NCBI RefSeq assembly: GCF_020711235.1
Contig: NZ_JAJFAV010000008.1
Span: 62,001-126,000 of the forward strand
Direction: 5' to 3'
DNA from: Hymenobacter sp. 15J16-1T3B
GTDB taxonomy: Bacteria > Bacteroidota > Bacteroidia > Cytophagales > Hymenobacteraceae
DNA: 64,000 nt
The position numbers and the translations under genes were made by a program. Below the pieces are notes generated by a model, which searched no databases, was not told the origin of the DNA, and was given only the letters and a program-made list of their open reading frames with translations. Shown piece by piece: positions 18,004 through 26,178 of this stretch (position 1 is the stretch's first letter; every line of letters starts with the position of its first letter).

Positions 18004-19197
18004 ATGCGCATCCTCTGGCTGGCCCCGTTCCCCCATCCGCACCGGAGCACCACGCACCCCGCCCCTTGGCTCACCTCCCTGGCCCGCGCCCTCGTCACCC
18101 AGCCCGACCTCGAGCTGACCATCCTGAACTGGGATGAGCAGCAAACCGCGCCGGTCGAAGAGTTCGAGCACGACGGGCTGCGCTTCATCTTCCTGCGCAC
18201 GCCCCGCAACCGGGCCGATATTCTGACACTCTACACCCGCCGCATTGCCCGCACCGCGGAGTTCCTGCGCCAGCACCACCACCGCTTCGACCTGATACAC
18301 GTGCACGGCTCGGAGCTGCAGTACCAAGCCGCCGTGGCGGGTCTCGAGGTGCCCGTCCTGCTGTCGGTGCAGGGGCTGGTGTCGGAGTGCCTGCAGCGCC
18401 TGCCCGAGCGGCTGACCATGCGCCGGGCCCTCTGGACGCTGGCCAGCTACTACGAGCGGCGGCACCTGCCGGGCATCCACCATTTCTCCTGCCGCACCCA
18501 CTGGGACAAGGCCTGCATCAACCGCCTGAGCCCGGGCGCCCACATTCACCACAACTGGGAGATGCTGCGGCCGGAATTTTTCCGGGCCCAGCGCCCCGCC
18601 CACACGTCCGCCACCCCGCAGATTCTGTTCATGGGCGGCACCCAGCGCATGAAGGGCTTCCGCGAGGCCATGCAGGCCTTTGATCTGGTGCGGAAGCAAG
18701 TGCCCGCCCGGATGGTGCTGGTCGGCGACTCCCACCCCGAAGAAATAACCCAGTATATCCGCCAAGCCGGGCTGCGCCACGTGCAGCCCGCCGACGTGGA
18801 CTGCCGCGGCTACCAGAGCACCACCGAGCTGCTGCGGCTGTTCGGGCAGTCGTTCTGCCTGCTGCACCCTTCTTACATCGACAACAGCCCCAACAGCGTG
18901 TGCGAGGCCCAGGTGGCCGGCCTGCCGGTGGTGGCCTCCGACGTAGGCGGCGTCTCCTCGCTCATTGAGCACGAGCACACCGGCCTGCTCTCCGACCTCA
19001 CGCCCGCCAACCTCGCCGCGCAGGTGCTGCGCCTGTACCAGGAGCCCGGCCTGGCCGGACGCCTCGCCGCCGCGGCCCAGGACGTCGCGCGCCGCCGCCA
19101 CGACCCGGGCACCATTCTGGAGCGCACCCTCGCCATTTACCGCACGGTGCAACAGGCCCACGTGGGGCCCATGGCCCGGCCTCTTGCTTACGCCTAA
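18004..19197 (+). CDS. Glycosyltransferase family 4 (GT-B fold)
   Basis: The protein has the two-domain GT-B layout. The N-terminal acceptor half has HVHGSELQY. The C-terminal half has the donor-binding pattern ILFMGGTQRMKGF near residue 205 and the EX7E-type signature around NSVCEAQVAGLPVVASDVGG (about residues 297-316). It would add one sugar of the repeat unit from a nucleotide-sugar donor at the cytoplasmic face. Donor and linkage cannot be read from sequence. The length of 397 aa is normal, and it is 12 bp upstream of the acetyltransferase gene. Confidence 0.88.
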   Translation: MRILWLAPFPHPHRSTTHPAPWLTSLARALVTQPDLELTILNWDEQQTAPVEEFEHDGLRFIFLRTPRNRADILTLYTRRIARTAEFLRQHHHRFDLIHVHGSELQYQAAVAGLEVPVLLSVQGLVSECLQRLPERLTMRRALWTLASYYERRHLPGIHHFSCRTHWDKACINRLSPGAHIHHNWEMLRPEFFRAQRPAHTSATPQILFMGGTQRMKGFREAMQAFDLVRKQVPARMVLVGDSHPEEITQYIRQAGLRHVQPADVDCRGYQSTTELLRLFGQSFCLLHPSYIDNSPNSVCEAQVAGLPVVASDVGGVSSLIEHEHTGLLSDLTPANLAAQVLRLYQEPGLAGRLAAAAQDVARRRHDPGTILERTLAIYRTVQQAHVGPMARPLAYA

Positions 19198-19209
19198 CTC
19201 TCCTCCGCC

Positions 19210-19890
19210 ATGAATCCTTTGTTTCGTATCTGGGGCGTCCGCAAGGCCGTGCATTTGCTACTCAACGCCTGGTTCAACGCCCGCTACGCCCGCCGCCTCG
19301 GCAACGCGGTGCAGGTGTTTGGCCTGCCGCTGCTGGAAGTTGAGAACTGGCAGAACATCCGCATCGGGCGCGGCGCCTGGCTGATATCGGACTCGTTTTT
19401 CAGCCAGCCCGGCGTCAACCACCCGGTGATGATCCGGCTGATGAGCCCCGAAGCCCGGCTCACCATCGGCGACGATTTCGGCATCAGCGGCGGGGGCATC
19501 TGCGTGCAGACGGAGGTGCGCATCGGCCACGGCGTGATGATGGGCGCCAACGCCTTCGTGGCCGACACCGACTTTCACCCGCTGGGCACCGACAGCCGCC
19601 GCTTCAACTTCGACGGCATCCGCAGCCGGCCGGTGGTCATCGAAGACAACGTGTTCATCGGCATGAACAGCATCATTCTCAAGGGCGTCACCATCGGCCA
19701 GAACGCCGTCATCGGCGCGGGCAGCGTGGTCACGCGCGACGTGCCGGCTAACGAAATCTGGTCGGGCAACCCGGCCCGCTTCGTGCGCCGCCTCACGGCC
19801 GACGCGCCCCGCCCCGACGCCGCGCCAGAGCTATCTGTCGCGGGTGTGCCAGCCCCGGCCCTGCCCGCGGTGGCGGCGCCCCTTGCCTAA
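19210..19890 (+). CDS. Hexapeptide-repeat acyltransferase (LbH type)
   Basis: The middle of the protein consists of left-handed beta-helix hexapeptide turns (IGDDFGISGG, IGHGVMMGAN, IEDNVFIGMN, IGQNAVIGAG). The catalytic histidine is in DTDFHPLG at about residue 122. These enzymes move an acetyl or related group from a CoA donor onto a sugar, so this one probably decorates the repeat unit. The C-terminal 25 residues are Ala/Pro-rich and unassigned. The length of 226 aa fits the WcaF/WcaB-like class. Confidence 0.88.
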   Translation: MNPLFRIWGVRKAVHLLLNAWFNARYARRLGNAVQVFGLPLLEVENWQNIRIGRGAWLISDSFFSQPGVNHPVMIRLMSPEARLTIGDDFGISGGGICVQTEVRIGHGVMMGANAFVADTDFHPLGTDSRRFNFDGIRSRPVVIEDNVFIGMNSIILKGVTIGQNAVIGAGSVVTRDVPANEIWSGNPARFVRRLTADAPRPDAAPELSVAGVPAPALPAVAAPLA

Positions 19891-19911
19891 GTTCCTCCTT
19901 TCCTCTCTTCC

Positions 19912-20961
19912 ATGACCGCCACGCCTACTGCCCCGTTTCCGACTTCGGTGCTGCTGCTGGTTTTCAACCGGCCCGAGCCCACGCGCCGCGTGCTCGACGC
20001 GCTGCGCGAGGTCCGGCCGGCCCGCCTCTACGTAGCCGCCGACGGCCCCCGCCCCCACCGCCCCGCCGACGCGGCCCTCTGCCAGCAGGTGCGCGAGCTG
20101 GTGCGCGCGGCCGTCGACTGGCCCTGCGAGCTGCACACGCTCTACCAGGACGTGAACCTGAACTGCGGCGTGGGGCCGGCCACGGCCATCAGCTGGTTTT
20201 TCGGCCACGAGTCGGAGGGCATCATCCTCGAAGACGACTGCGTGCCCGCCCCGGAGTTCTTCCCGTTTTGCCAGGAGCTGCTGGCCCGCTACCGCCACGA
20301 CACCCGCGTGATGCACATCGGCGGCAACAACTTCGCCCGCGAAGCCGCCCGCCCCCTGCCCGCCGGCGCCGACTCCTACTACTTCTCGGGACAGGTCAAC
20401 AGCTGGGGCTGGGCCACCTGGCGCCGCGCCTGGCACCTGTTCGACTTTCACCTGCGCCTCTGGCCCGAGCTGGCGCGGCGCGGCCAGCTGCAGCAGCTGT
20501 ACCCCTCGGCCCTGGAGCGGCGCTACTGGCTGCCCAAGTTTGCCGCCCTGCACGCCGCCCCCGCGCCGCCCGACATCTGGGACTACCAGTGGCATTTCGC
20601 CGTGGCCGCCCATTCGGGTCTGTGCATCGTGCCGGCCGTGAACCTGGTGCGCAACATCGGCTTCGGCGCCGACGCCACCCACACCTTCGACGCGGGCGAC
20701 GCCCACGCCGACGTGCCCACGGCCGCGCTGCCCTGGCCCCTCCGCCACCCGCCGGCCGTGCTCCGCGACCGGGCCCGGGACCGGCGCCGCTTCCGCGCAT
20801 TCATGCTGGAGCGCGTGGCGGCCCAGGTGCAGCGCCTGCTGCGCCGCCTGCTGCCCGGCGCCGAACAGCCCGCCCTCCCGGCCCCCCCCGCGGTGGCGCC
20901 CCTGCCGCCCGCCGCGGCCCCGCAGTTGACTTCCTCCGCCATCCAACTTGCCCGCTCATGA
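19912..20961 (+). CDS. Glycosyltransferase family 2-like (nucleotide-diphospho-sugar transferase)
   Basis: The first 120 residues show a GT-A nucleotide-sugar fold: VLLLVFNRPEPTRRVLDAL at the start and the DxD-type acidic pair in IILEDDCVPAPEFF near residue 107. The following VNSWGWATWRRAW motif is typical of a GT2-like subgroup often labelled haemolytic protein HlpA-like. The tail after residue 290 is Ala/Pro-rich. The stop overlaps the next gene by 4 bp (ATGA), so they are coupled. The sugar transferred is unknown. Confidence 0.82.
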   Translation: MTATPTAPFPTSVLLLVFNRPEPTRRVLDALREVRPARLYVAADGPRPHRPADAALCQQVRELVRAAVDWPCELHTLYQDVNLNCGVGPATAISWFFGHESEGIILEDDCVPAPEFFPFCQELLARYRHDTRVMHIGGNNFAREAARPLPAGADSYYFSGQVNSWGWATWRRAWHLFDFHLRLWPELARRGQLQQLYPSALERRYWLPKFAALHAAPAPPDIWDYQWHFAVAAHSGLCIVPAVNLVRNIGFGADATHTFDAGDAHADVPTAALPWPLRHPPAVLRDRARDRRRFRAFMLERVAAQVQRLLRRLLPGAEQPALPAPPAVAPLPPAAAPQLTSSAIQLARS

Positions 20962-22262
20962 ATGTGCTGCTCTCGGCGTATGCCTGCAACCCGCGCCACG
21001 GCGGCGAAAGTGGCAACGGCTTTCACTGGGCCTGGGAACACGCCCAGCAGGGCCACCAAGTGTGGTGCCTAGTAAGCACTTTCGAACGCGAGGACCTGGA
21101 CTCCTACCTGGCCGAGCACGCCCACGACCCGGTGGCCCAGCGCCTGCACGTGGTGTATGTGAGCGTGGCGGCCTGGGTGCTGTTTCTCTACCGCTGGCAG
21201 TTCGGCGTGTACCTGCACTACCTCGTGTGGCAGCACCAAGCCCTGCGCCAAGCCCGCCTGCTCGAGCGCGAAGTCAACTTCGACCTGGTGCACCACGCCA
21301 CCTACGGCAGCCTGCAGATGGGCTCCGAGCTCTGGCGCCTGGGCAAGCCGCTGATTTTCGGGCCCGTGGGCGGGGGGCAGCGGGCCCCCAAAGCCTTCCG
21401 CCGCTACATGCCCGGCTGGTTCAAGACCGAAACCATGCGCGACGCCATCGGCTGGCTGCTGATGACGCTGAGCCCCAACGCCCGCCAAACCCTGCGCCAC
21501 GCCGCGCTGGTGCTGGCCGGCAACCGCGAAACGGCCGACTTGGCCCGCCGCCTCGGCGCCCGCCGCGTCGAGCTGTTTCTCGACACGGGCCTGCCGGAGT
21601 CGTTTTACGGCCGGCAGTACGCGGAGCGCGCGGCCGGCCCCGAGCTGCGCCTGCTCTGGCTGGCCCGTCTCTACCCGCGCAAGGCCCTGCCGCTGGTGCT
21701 CGAAGCCCTGGCCCAGGTAGCGCCGGGGGTCCGGTTTCACCTCACCGTCATCGGCGACGGGCCGCTGGGGCCCCTGGTGCCCGGCTGGATAGCCAAGTAC
21801 GGCCTGACCGACCGCGTAACCTGGCGCGGCGAAGTGCCCTGGCCGCTGATTCAGGGCGAAATGCTGGCCCACGACGTGTTTCTGTTCGGCAGCCTGCGCG
21901 ACTCTTTTGCCTCGCAGTTTCTCGAAGCCATGGCCTGCGGCCTGCCCATCATCACCCTGAACCACCAGGGCGCGCGCGACTTTATCCCAGATTCGGCCGC
22001 CATCAAAGTGCCCGTCACCACGCCCGAGGCCACCTCGGCCGCCCTGGCGCGGGCCGTGGAGCAACTGGCCGCCGCGCCCCGGCGCCGCGCCGCCATGGGC
22101 CGCGCCGCCTACGAATATGCCCTGACCCAAACCTGGCCCGCCCGCGCCGCCCGGTTCCGGGCCCTGCTCGGCCCGCTGGCCCTGCGGCAACCCCTGACCG
22201 CGCCCGTGGCCCTGCCCACGCCGGCGGCCCCCGCGCAGCCGGCCGTGCTGGCCGCCGGCTGA
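20958..22262 (+). CDS. Glycosyltransferase family 4/1 (GT-B fold)
   Basis: The ATG at 20958 is used because it overlaps the previous stop and opens the GT-B N-terminus MNVLLSAYACNPRHGGESGN, in which the Gly-rich loop GGESGNG binds donor phosphates. Further support comes from LLWLARLYPRKALPLVLEAL near residue 235 and the C-terminal donor site LRDSFASQFLEAMACGLP with a conserved Glu. The open frame continues far upstream but only antisense-like to the previous gene. The length of 434 aa is usual. Donor and acceptor are unknown. Confidence 0.87.
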   Translation: MNVLLSAYACNPRHGGESGNGFHWAWEHAQQGHQVWCLVSTFEREDLDSYLAEHAHDPVAQRLHVVYVSVAAWVLFLYRWQFGVYLHYLVWQHQALRQARLLEREVNFDLVHHATYGSLQMGSELWRLGKPLIFGPVGGGQRAPKAFRRYMPGWFKTETMRDAIGWLLMTLSPNARQTLRHAALVLAGNRETADLARRLGARRVELFLDTGLPESFYGRQYAERAAGPELRLLWLARLYPRKALPLVLEALAQVAPGVRFHLTVIGDGPLGPLVPGWIAKYGLTDRVTWRGEVPWPLIQGEMLAHDVFLFGSLRDSFASQFLEAMACGLPIITLNHQGARDFIPDSAAIKVPVTTPEATSAALARAVEQLAAAPRRRAAMGRAAYEYALTQTWPARAARFRALLGPLALRQPLTAPVALPTPAAPAQPAVLAAG

Positions 22263-22297
22263 GCCGGCTCTTCCCGTTCCACCTTACCTGCTTACCG

Positions 22298-23137
22298 ATG
22301 CTGTATATCGTCATTCCGGTGTTCAACCGCCTGGCGTACACCCGGGCCTGCCTCGACGCACTGCGCGGCCAGACCGCCCAGCAGTTCCGTACGGTGGTCG
22401 TCGACGACGGCTCCACCGACGGCACCGCCGAGGTGCTGGCCCGCGAATACCCCGAAGTCATCGTCGTGCCCGGCAATGGGCAGCTGTTCTGGACGGCCGG
22501 CGTCAACGCCGGGCTGCGCCGGGCCCTGGCCGAAGGCGCCGACCGCCTCATGACCATGAACAACGATGTGGTGGCCGCGCCCGACTTCGTGGCCCGCATG
22601 CTGCACTGGGCCGAGCGCTACCCCGACGCGCTGCTCGGCGCCCTGGAGCTGGACGTGCACACCGGGCAGCCGGTGTACGGCGGCGAGCAGTTCAGCTGGC
22701 TCACCCACCGCAGCGAGGACTTGCTGACCAAGCTCAGCCCGCCTCAGCGCCGCGGCCTGCATCCCGTCACCTACCTGCCGGGCCGCGGCCTGCTCATTCC
22801 GGCCCAGGTGGTAGCCGCCATCGGCCTGTTCGACGAAAAGCGCCTGCCCCACTACCTGGCCGATTACGACTACACCAGCGTGGCGCGCCGCCACGGCTTC
22901 CCGGTGTACCTGAACTACGACGCGCACCTGCTCACCTACCCCGACGAGAGCGGGCAGGAGCAAACCCGCAAGCAGCGCAGCCTGCGCGGCTACTACCAGC
23001 ACCTGTTCGGCATCCGCGGCGGGGGCAACCTGGTCAATTTCACGCACTTCGCCCTGAAGAACTGCCCGCCGCTGCTGCTGCCCTCCTTTCTGCTCAACGG
23101 CTACGTGCGCCGCCTCGGCGGTTATTTCCTGCACTGA
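22298..23137 (+). CDS. Glycosyltransferase family 2
   Basis: The ATG at 22298 starts a GT-A domain: YIVIPVFNRLAYTRACLDAL, then VVVDDGSTDGT (residues 33-43) and the metal-binding NNDV at about residue 88. Later GRGLLIPAQV and LADYDYTSVARRHGFPV match rhamnosyl- or GlcNAc-transferase-like GT2 enzymes. At 279 aa it is a compact single-domain member. The sugar donor is unknown. The gene ends 29 bp before a palindromic repeat element. Confidence 0.88.
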   Translation: MLYIVIPVFNRLAYTRACLDALRGQTAQQFRTVVVDDGSTDGTAEVLAREYPEVIVVPGNGQLFWTAGVNAGLRRALAEGADRLMTMNNDVVAAPDFVARMLHWAERYPDALLGALELDVHTGQPVYGGEQFSWLTHRSEDLLTKLSPPQRRGLHPVTYLPGRGLLIPAQVVAAIGLFDEKRLPHYLADYDYTSVARRHGFPVYLNYDAHLLTYPDESGQEQTRKQRSLRGYYQHLFGIRGGGNLVNFTHFALKNCPPLLLPSFLLNGYVRRLGGYFLH

Positions 23138-23165
23138 GTTACCTCGTTACAACACCGGAGAAGAA

Positions 23166-23273
23166 CGTCATGTCGAGCGAAGTCGAGACATCTCGCGGGC
23201 TGACACTGGGAAGCAATATCCTGCTGATTGGAATTACTACCGAGCAAGATGTCTCGACAAGCTCGACATGACG
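23166..23273. repeat. Dispersed inverted-repeat element (CGTCATGTCGAG type), copy 1
   Basis: The left end CGTCATGTCGAGCGAAGTCG, continuing to 23196, is nearly the reverse complement of the right end at 23244-23273. About 47 bp of unique sequence lies between them, giving a 108-bp palindromic element in a spacer. Short repeats of this GTCGAG-rich kind are scattered through many Bacteroidota genomes. The spacer after it (23290-23320) has TTTCACTTCACCTCACCAT, which resembles a decayed arm of the 8-mer elements. Confidence 0.75.
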
Positions 23274-23321
23274 GCCTGCAGTAGCTCGCCACTTTCACTT
23301 CACCTCACCATCTCGCCACCG

Positions 23322-24221
23322 ATGGTTATCTTGATCAAGCGCTTCGGCCAGTTGGGCAACCGCTTATTCCTCTTTGCGCACCTGGTGGCCAACGCCGCCG
23401 AACACGGCTACGCCCTGGCCAACCCGAGCTTCAACGGCTACGCCCGGTACTTCCAGGCCCCGGCCACCGGCGACTTCGGCGGTCTGCCCATCCGCGTCAA
23501 CGTGCTGCTGGGCTCCCGCTCGGAGCGTTGGCTGGAGCGGCTCTTTAATCTGGTGCAGCGCCCGGCCGTGTTCGGGGCCCTGCACCGGCTGCGGCGGCAG
23601 CTGCCCGCCCCGGCCCTGCCCGAACTGCTTTACCTCGACGACGACCACGGCTACGACCTCAACCAGCCCGACTACCTCTCGCTGGCCCGCAGCCAGAAAC
23701 CCGTGCTGCTGCACGGCTGGTGCTTCCGCGACCGGCCTAACCTGCGCAAGCACGCCCCGCTCATCCGCGAGCTGTTTCAGCTCATCGAGCCGCACCGCAC
23801 GGCCGTGGCGGAATGCCTGAGCGCCGCCCGCCGCCACGCCGACGTGCTGGTGGGCGTGCACATCCGCCGCAGCGACTACGCCACCTACCTCGACGGCCGC
23901 TACTACTACGACGACGCGACCTACGCCCACTTCATGCAGGCCGTGGCGGCCCAGTTTCCGCCCGACCGGCGCGTGGCCTTTCTCGTGGCCTGCTCCGAAG
24001 CCGCCCCGCCCGTCGAGGCCTTTCCCGGCGTGCAGGTGCATTTCGCCCCCGGTCACTTCGTGGAAGATATGTACGCCCTGGCCGGCTGCGACTACCTGAT
24101 GGGCCCGCCCAGTTCCTACTCCATGTGGGCCTCCTTCTACGGCGAAGTGCCCCTGCTGCACCTCGAAACGCCCGGGCAGGCCGTGCCGCTGGCCGCGTTC
24201 CAGGTGTATTCCGACGACTAA
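23322..24221 (+). CDS. GT11-type alpha-1,2-fucosyltransferase-like enzyme
   Basis: The start at the ATG of MVILIKRFGQLGNRLFL places the GT11 opening motif (GxLGNxxF) at the N-terminus, as in the family. The GDP-fucose-binding motif HxRRxDY is present as HIRRSDY at about residues 180-186. A third motif region (YLMGPPSSYSMWASFYG) corresponds to the family's SxFSWWxA-like segment. GDP-fucose for this enzyme can be made by the gmd and fcl products encoded further on in the same locus. The family is divergent, so linkage and acceptor are inferred. The length of 299 aa is normal. Confidence 0.78.
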   Translation: MVILIKRFGQLGNRLFLFAHLVANAAEHGYALANPSFNGYARYFQAPATGDFGGLPIRVNVLLGSRSERWLERLFNLVQRPAVFGALHRLRRQLPAPALPELLYLDDDHGYDLNQPDYLSLARSQKPVLLHGWCFRDRPNLRKHAPLIRELFQLIEPHRTAVAECLSAARRHADVLVGVHIRRSDYATYLDGRYYYDDATYAHFMQAVAAQFPPDRRVAFLVACSEAAPPVEAFPGVQVHFAPGHFVEDMYALAGCDYLMGPPSSYSMWASFYGEVPLLHLETPGQAVPLAAFQVYSDD

Positions 24222-24247
24222 GCCCCTTCCCGCCTTTTCCCGTGCTG

Positions 24248-25456
24248 ATGATTTTGCGCCTTGCCCATTTCTGCACCCTGCTGCTGCCCGGCACCTGCCT
24301 GCTGCTGCCCTCTTCCCAGTCAGGTGCCCAGCTGGGCGGCGAGGTGCTGGTGGTGCGGCACGGTGGCCGCTACACCGGGCGGTTTACCAGCCCCAACTCA
24401 GCCGTTCCCTGCGTGCTCATCAAAACTGCCGAGCCGGTGGTGCTGGACGGCTGCACACTGCACGGGGCCGGCGACTTGATTGTAGCCGAGCCCGGTGCGC
24501 GCCTGACTGTGCGCAACTGCCGTGGCTACGGCCTCACCCCGAGCGCCGACAACATCAGCCGGGGCCGCTTTCTGTCGGCCACCGAGGCCCGCAGCCTGCG
24601 CGTCGAGCACAATTACTTTGAGCACACCATCGGCATCCTGGTGTACCGCTGGGGCGGCGACGGCAGCGTCGCGCAAACCCTAACCGTGCGCTACAACCGC
24701 GTGCGCAACATCGACGGGCGCTACCGCAACGGCGAGGCCGACGCCACGGCCAGCTTTCTGGGGCTGAACCAAGTGCGCGGCGTGGCCGGCATCGACATCA
24801 GCTACAACGAAGTGGTGAACGAGCCCAACCAGTGCGCCACCGGCGACGTGGTGAACTTCTACAACTCCTCGGGTACCGCGCGCAGCCCTATCCGCTTTTT
24901 CCACAACTACATCCAGGGCGCCTACCCCTACCCCGCTACGGCGCCGCACTACACCGGCACCGGCCTGACCACCGACGGCGACGGGGTGTCGGCCCTGACC
25001 ACCACGGCTTACGTGGAGGCGGCCTACAACCAGATTGTGAGCACCTGCAACGCGGCCATGAACATTGCCGCCGGGCACCACAACCGGTTTCACCACAACC
25101 GTATGGTGACCAGCGGCCTGCTGCCCGACGGGCAAGTCCTGAAAGCGACGTACGCCGCCACGTCCATTTTCAACGCTTACCGCCAGCCCAAGACGGTGTT
25201 TTTCGGCAACCGCGTCGACCACAACGTCATCGGCTACGCCAAGCCCGGCTACCAGGTGCCCGCCGCCAACCGCCACGACCTGAGCAGCGGTAATTGCACC
25301 GGCTGCACCGACAACGAGCACCTGCCCAATCCCATTACCCTCGCTACCGAGCAGCAGGAGTGGCAGCGCTGGCAGCACAAGCTCCAGCGCCGGGGCATCC
25401 GCTTGCCGTCCGCCCAGGCAAGGCACCCCCCGTTTCGCCCCTTGGCCCAGCGTTAA
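24248..25456 (+). CDS. Secreted right-handed beta-helix protein
   Basis: A signal peptide (about residues 1-27, ending SGAQ) precedes a parallel beta-helix with Asn-rich turns such as VRYNRVRNIDGRY, ISYNEVVNEPN and FFHNYIQGAYPYP. It closely parallels the first 400 residues of the larger beta-helix/malectin protein encoded at 26179-29262. Shared stretches include VYRW, NFYN-SGTA, TTDGDG and MNIAAGH. Such folds occur in polysaccharide lyases, epimerases and depolymerases, but no catalytic residues are established here. Its location in the EPS operon suggests action on the secreted polymer. It ends about 125 bp before a strong terminator. Confidence 0.78.
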   Translation: MILRLAHFCTLLLPGTCLLLPSSQSGAQLGGEVLVVRHGGRYTGRFTSPNSAVPCVLIKTAEPVVLDGCTLHGAGDLIVAEPGARLTVRNCRGYGLTPSADNISRGRFLSATEARSLRVEHNYFEHTIGILVYRWGGDGSVAQTLTVRYNRVRNIDGRYRNGEADATASFLGLNQVRGVAGIDISYNEVVNEPNQCATGDVVNFYNSSGTARSPIRFFHNYIQGAYPYPATAPHYTGTGLTTDGDGVSALTTTAYVEAAYNQIVSTCNAAMNIAAGHHNRFHHNRMVTSGLLPDGQVLKATYAATSIFNAYRQPKTVFFGNRVDHNVIGYAKPGYQVPAANRHDLSSGNCTGCTDNEHLPNPITLATEQQEWQRWQHKLQRRGIRLPSAQARHPPFRPLAQR

Positions 25457-25579
25457 GAATTCATTCGCTGCGTGCCTCCGCTAAATAGCCGGGATGGTTA
25501 CGCAGTAGTTACCTGACTTACAGGAAGGTACTGCTGCTTCCCGCCGGACCGGTGGCCCAGCCAGCCGTAAGTACCTCCT

Positions 25580-25602
25580 AGCCTCCTTCGGGAGGCTTTT
25601 TT
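25580..25602 (+). terminator. Rho-independent terminator after the first beta-helix gene
   Basis: A perfect 7-bp stem (AGCCTCC / GGAGGCT) with the stable TTCG tetraloop is followed by six T residues. It should end the first EPS operon segment and make the second beta-helix gene depend on its own promoter. Confidence 0.9.
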
Positions 25603-25717
25603 GTGCCCATTCTGCGGTAGCCGTAAAAGATATCTGCAATTCAGGGCGCGCATTTCGAAGCACTATTTGATCAATTATATATTAATAAAACACAAATAAT
25701 GATTTTTTCAGCAAGTA

Positions 25718-25746
25718 TTGCCTTCTGACATTTTTTTATACATTTG
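25718..25746 (+). promoter_or_regulatory. Bacteroidota-type promoter of the beta-helix/malectin gene
   Basis: The -33 element TTG (25718-25720) is separated by 18 bp from TACATTTG (25739-25746), an exact match to the Bacteroidota -7 consensus TAnnTTTG. Transcription would start near 25752, giving a 5' leader of about 425 nt. Confidence 0.7.
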
Positions 25747-25874
25747 CAGTAAGCCGGCCCGAGATAAATTGAATTATTTCAATCTAACGAAGGCAGCTTA
25801 ACGCTCAAACGTCCGCTTATTTGCCGCGAAACGGCCTTTGCAGTTGGACTATGAGAACGGAGCGGCTCTCGGGG

Positions 25875-26075
25875 CCAGTGTGGTCAGAAGCTGAGTGATG
25901 TTGGACAAGCGCAGAAAGACAATGGCTTCATTTACTGCTGAAAAGCAACTTTTCAAGGTTCCTCCGGCCTAAGGCGTTCTGCGCCTAGGTCCGCTGCCCG
26001 ACACCGAGTCGGGCTGGCCTATCCCGGGAAACTCGCGCCGACACGGCGCAAAACGGGAACATCTGACCACTTTGG
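25875..26075 (+). ncRNA. Candidate structured leader RNA (unassigned)
   Basis: The segments 25875-25888 (CCAGTGTGGTCAGA) and 26062-26075 (TCTGACCACTTTGG) pair over 14 positions with one G-U and a single U-U mismatch, enclosing 173 nt. Inside are four local hairpins: TGAAAAG/CTTTTCA (25939-25955), CCTAAGGCG/GCGCCTAGG (25968-25989), GCCCGA/TCGGGC (25996-26014) and GCGCCG/CGGCGC (26035-26049). The last may be enclosed by TCCCG/CGGGA. This is a multi-branched fold in the long leader of the gene at 26179. It matches no riboswitch class I can recall in full. It could be a riboswitch-like leader or a separate small RNA. Confidence 0.5.
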
Positions 26076-26142
26076 GAATAATTGCACAAAAAAAATCAGC
26101 TCACCGGAACGGATTGACTTCTCATCCGGTTAAGCACTCAAC

Positions 26143-26160
26143 AAACCCTATATAGGGTTT
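26143..26160. promoter_or_regulatory. Perfect 18-nt palindrome before the start codon
   Basis: AAACCCTATATAGGGTTT is its own reverse complement and ends 18 nt before the ATG at 26179. In RNA it forms a 7-bp hairpin with an AUAU loop next to the ribosome-binding zone. In DNA it could be an operator. A second hairpin (ACCGGA / TCCGGT) lies just upstream near 26103-26131. Confidence 0.5.
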
Positions 26161-26178
26161 CTCATAAACAAAAACAGA

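Larger units (their letters stand above)
25457..26178. other. Long non-coding region with terminator, promoter and structured leader
   Basis: This 722-bp gap between the two beta-helix genes holds no plausible coding frame. From left to right it shows a hairpin (25502-25513 with 25527-25537), a strong terminator (25580-25602), an AT-rich stretch and a consensus promoter (25718-25746). An approximately 425-nt leader follows, with a long-range stem and several hairpins, and finally a perfect palindrome just before the start codon. Each of these is listed separately. Confidence 0.7.

Noticed and set aside
25860-26075. A c-di-GMP-I (GEMM) riboswitch in the leader
   Set aside because: The stretch CCTCCGGCCTAA resembles part of the GEMM core and is followed by a hairpin. 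The CACGCACAGGGCAAACC half, the GCAAA junction and the receptor layout are absent, so I do not assign it.
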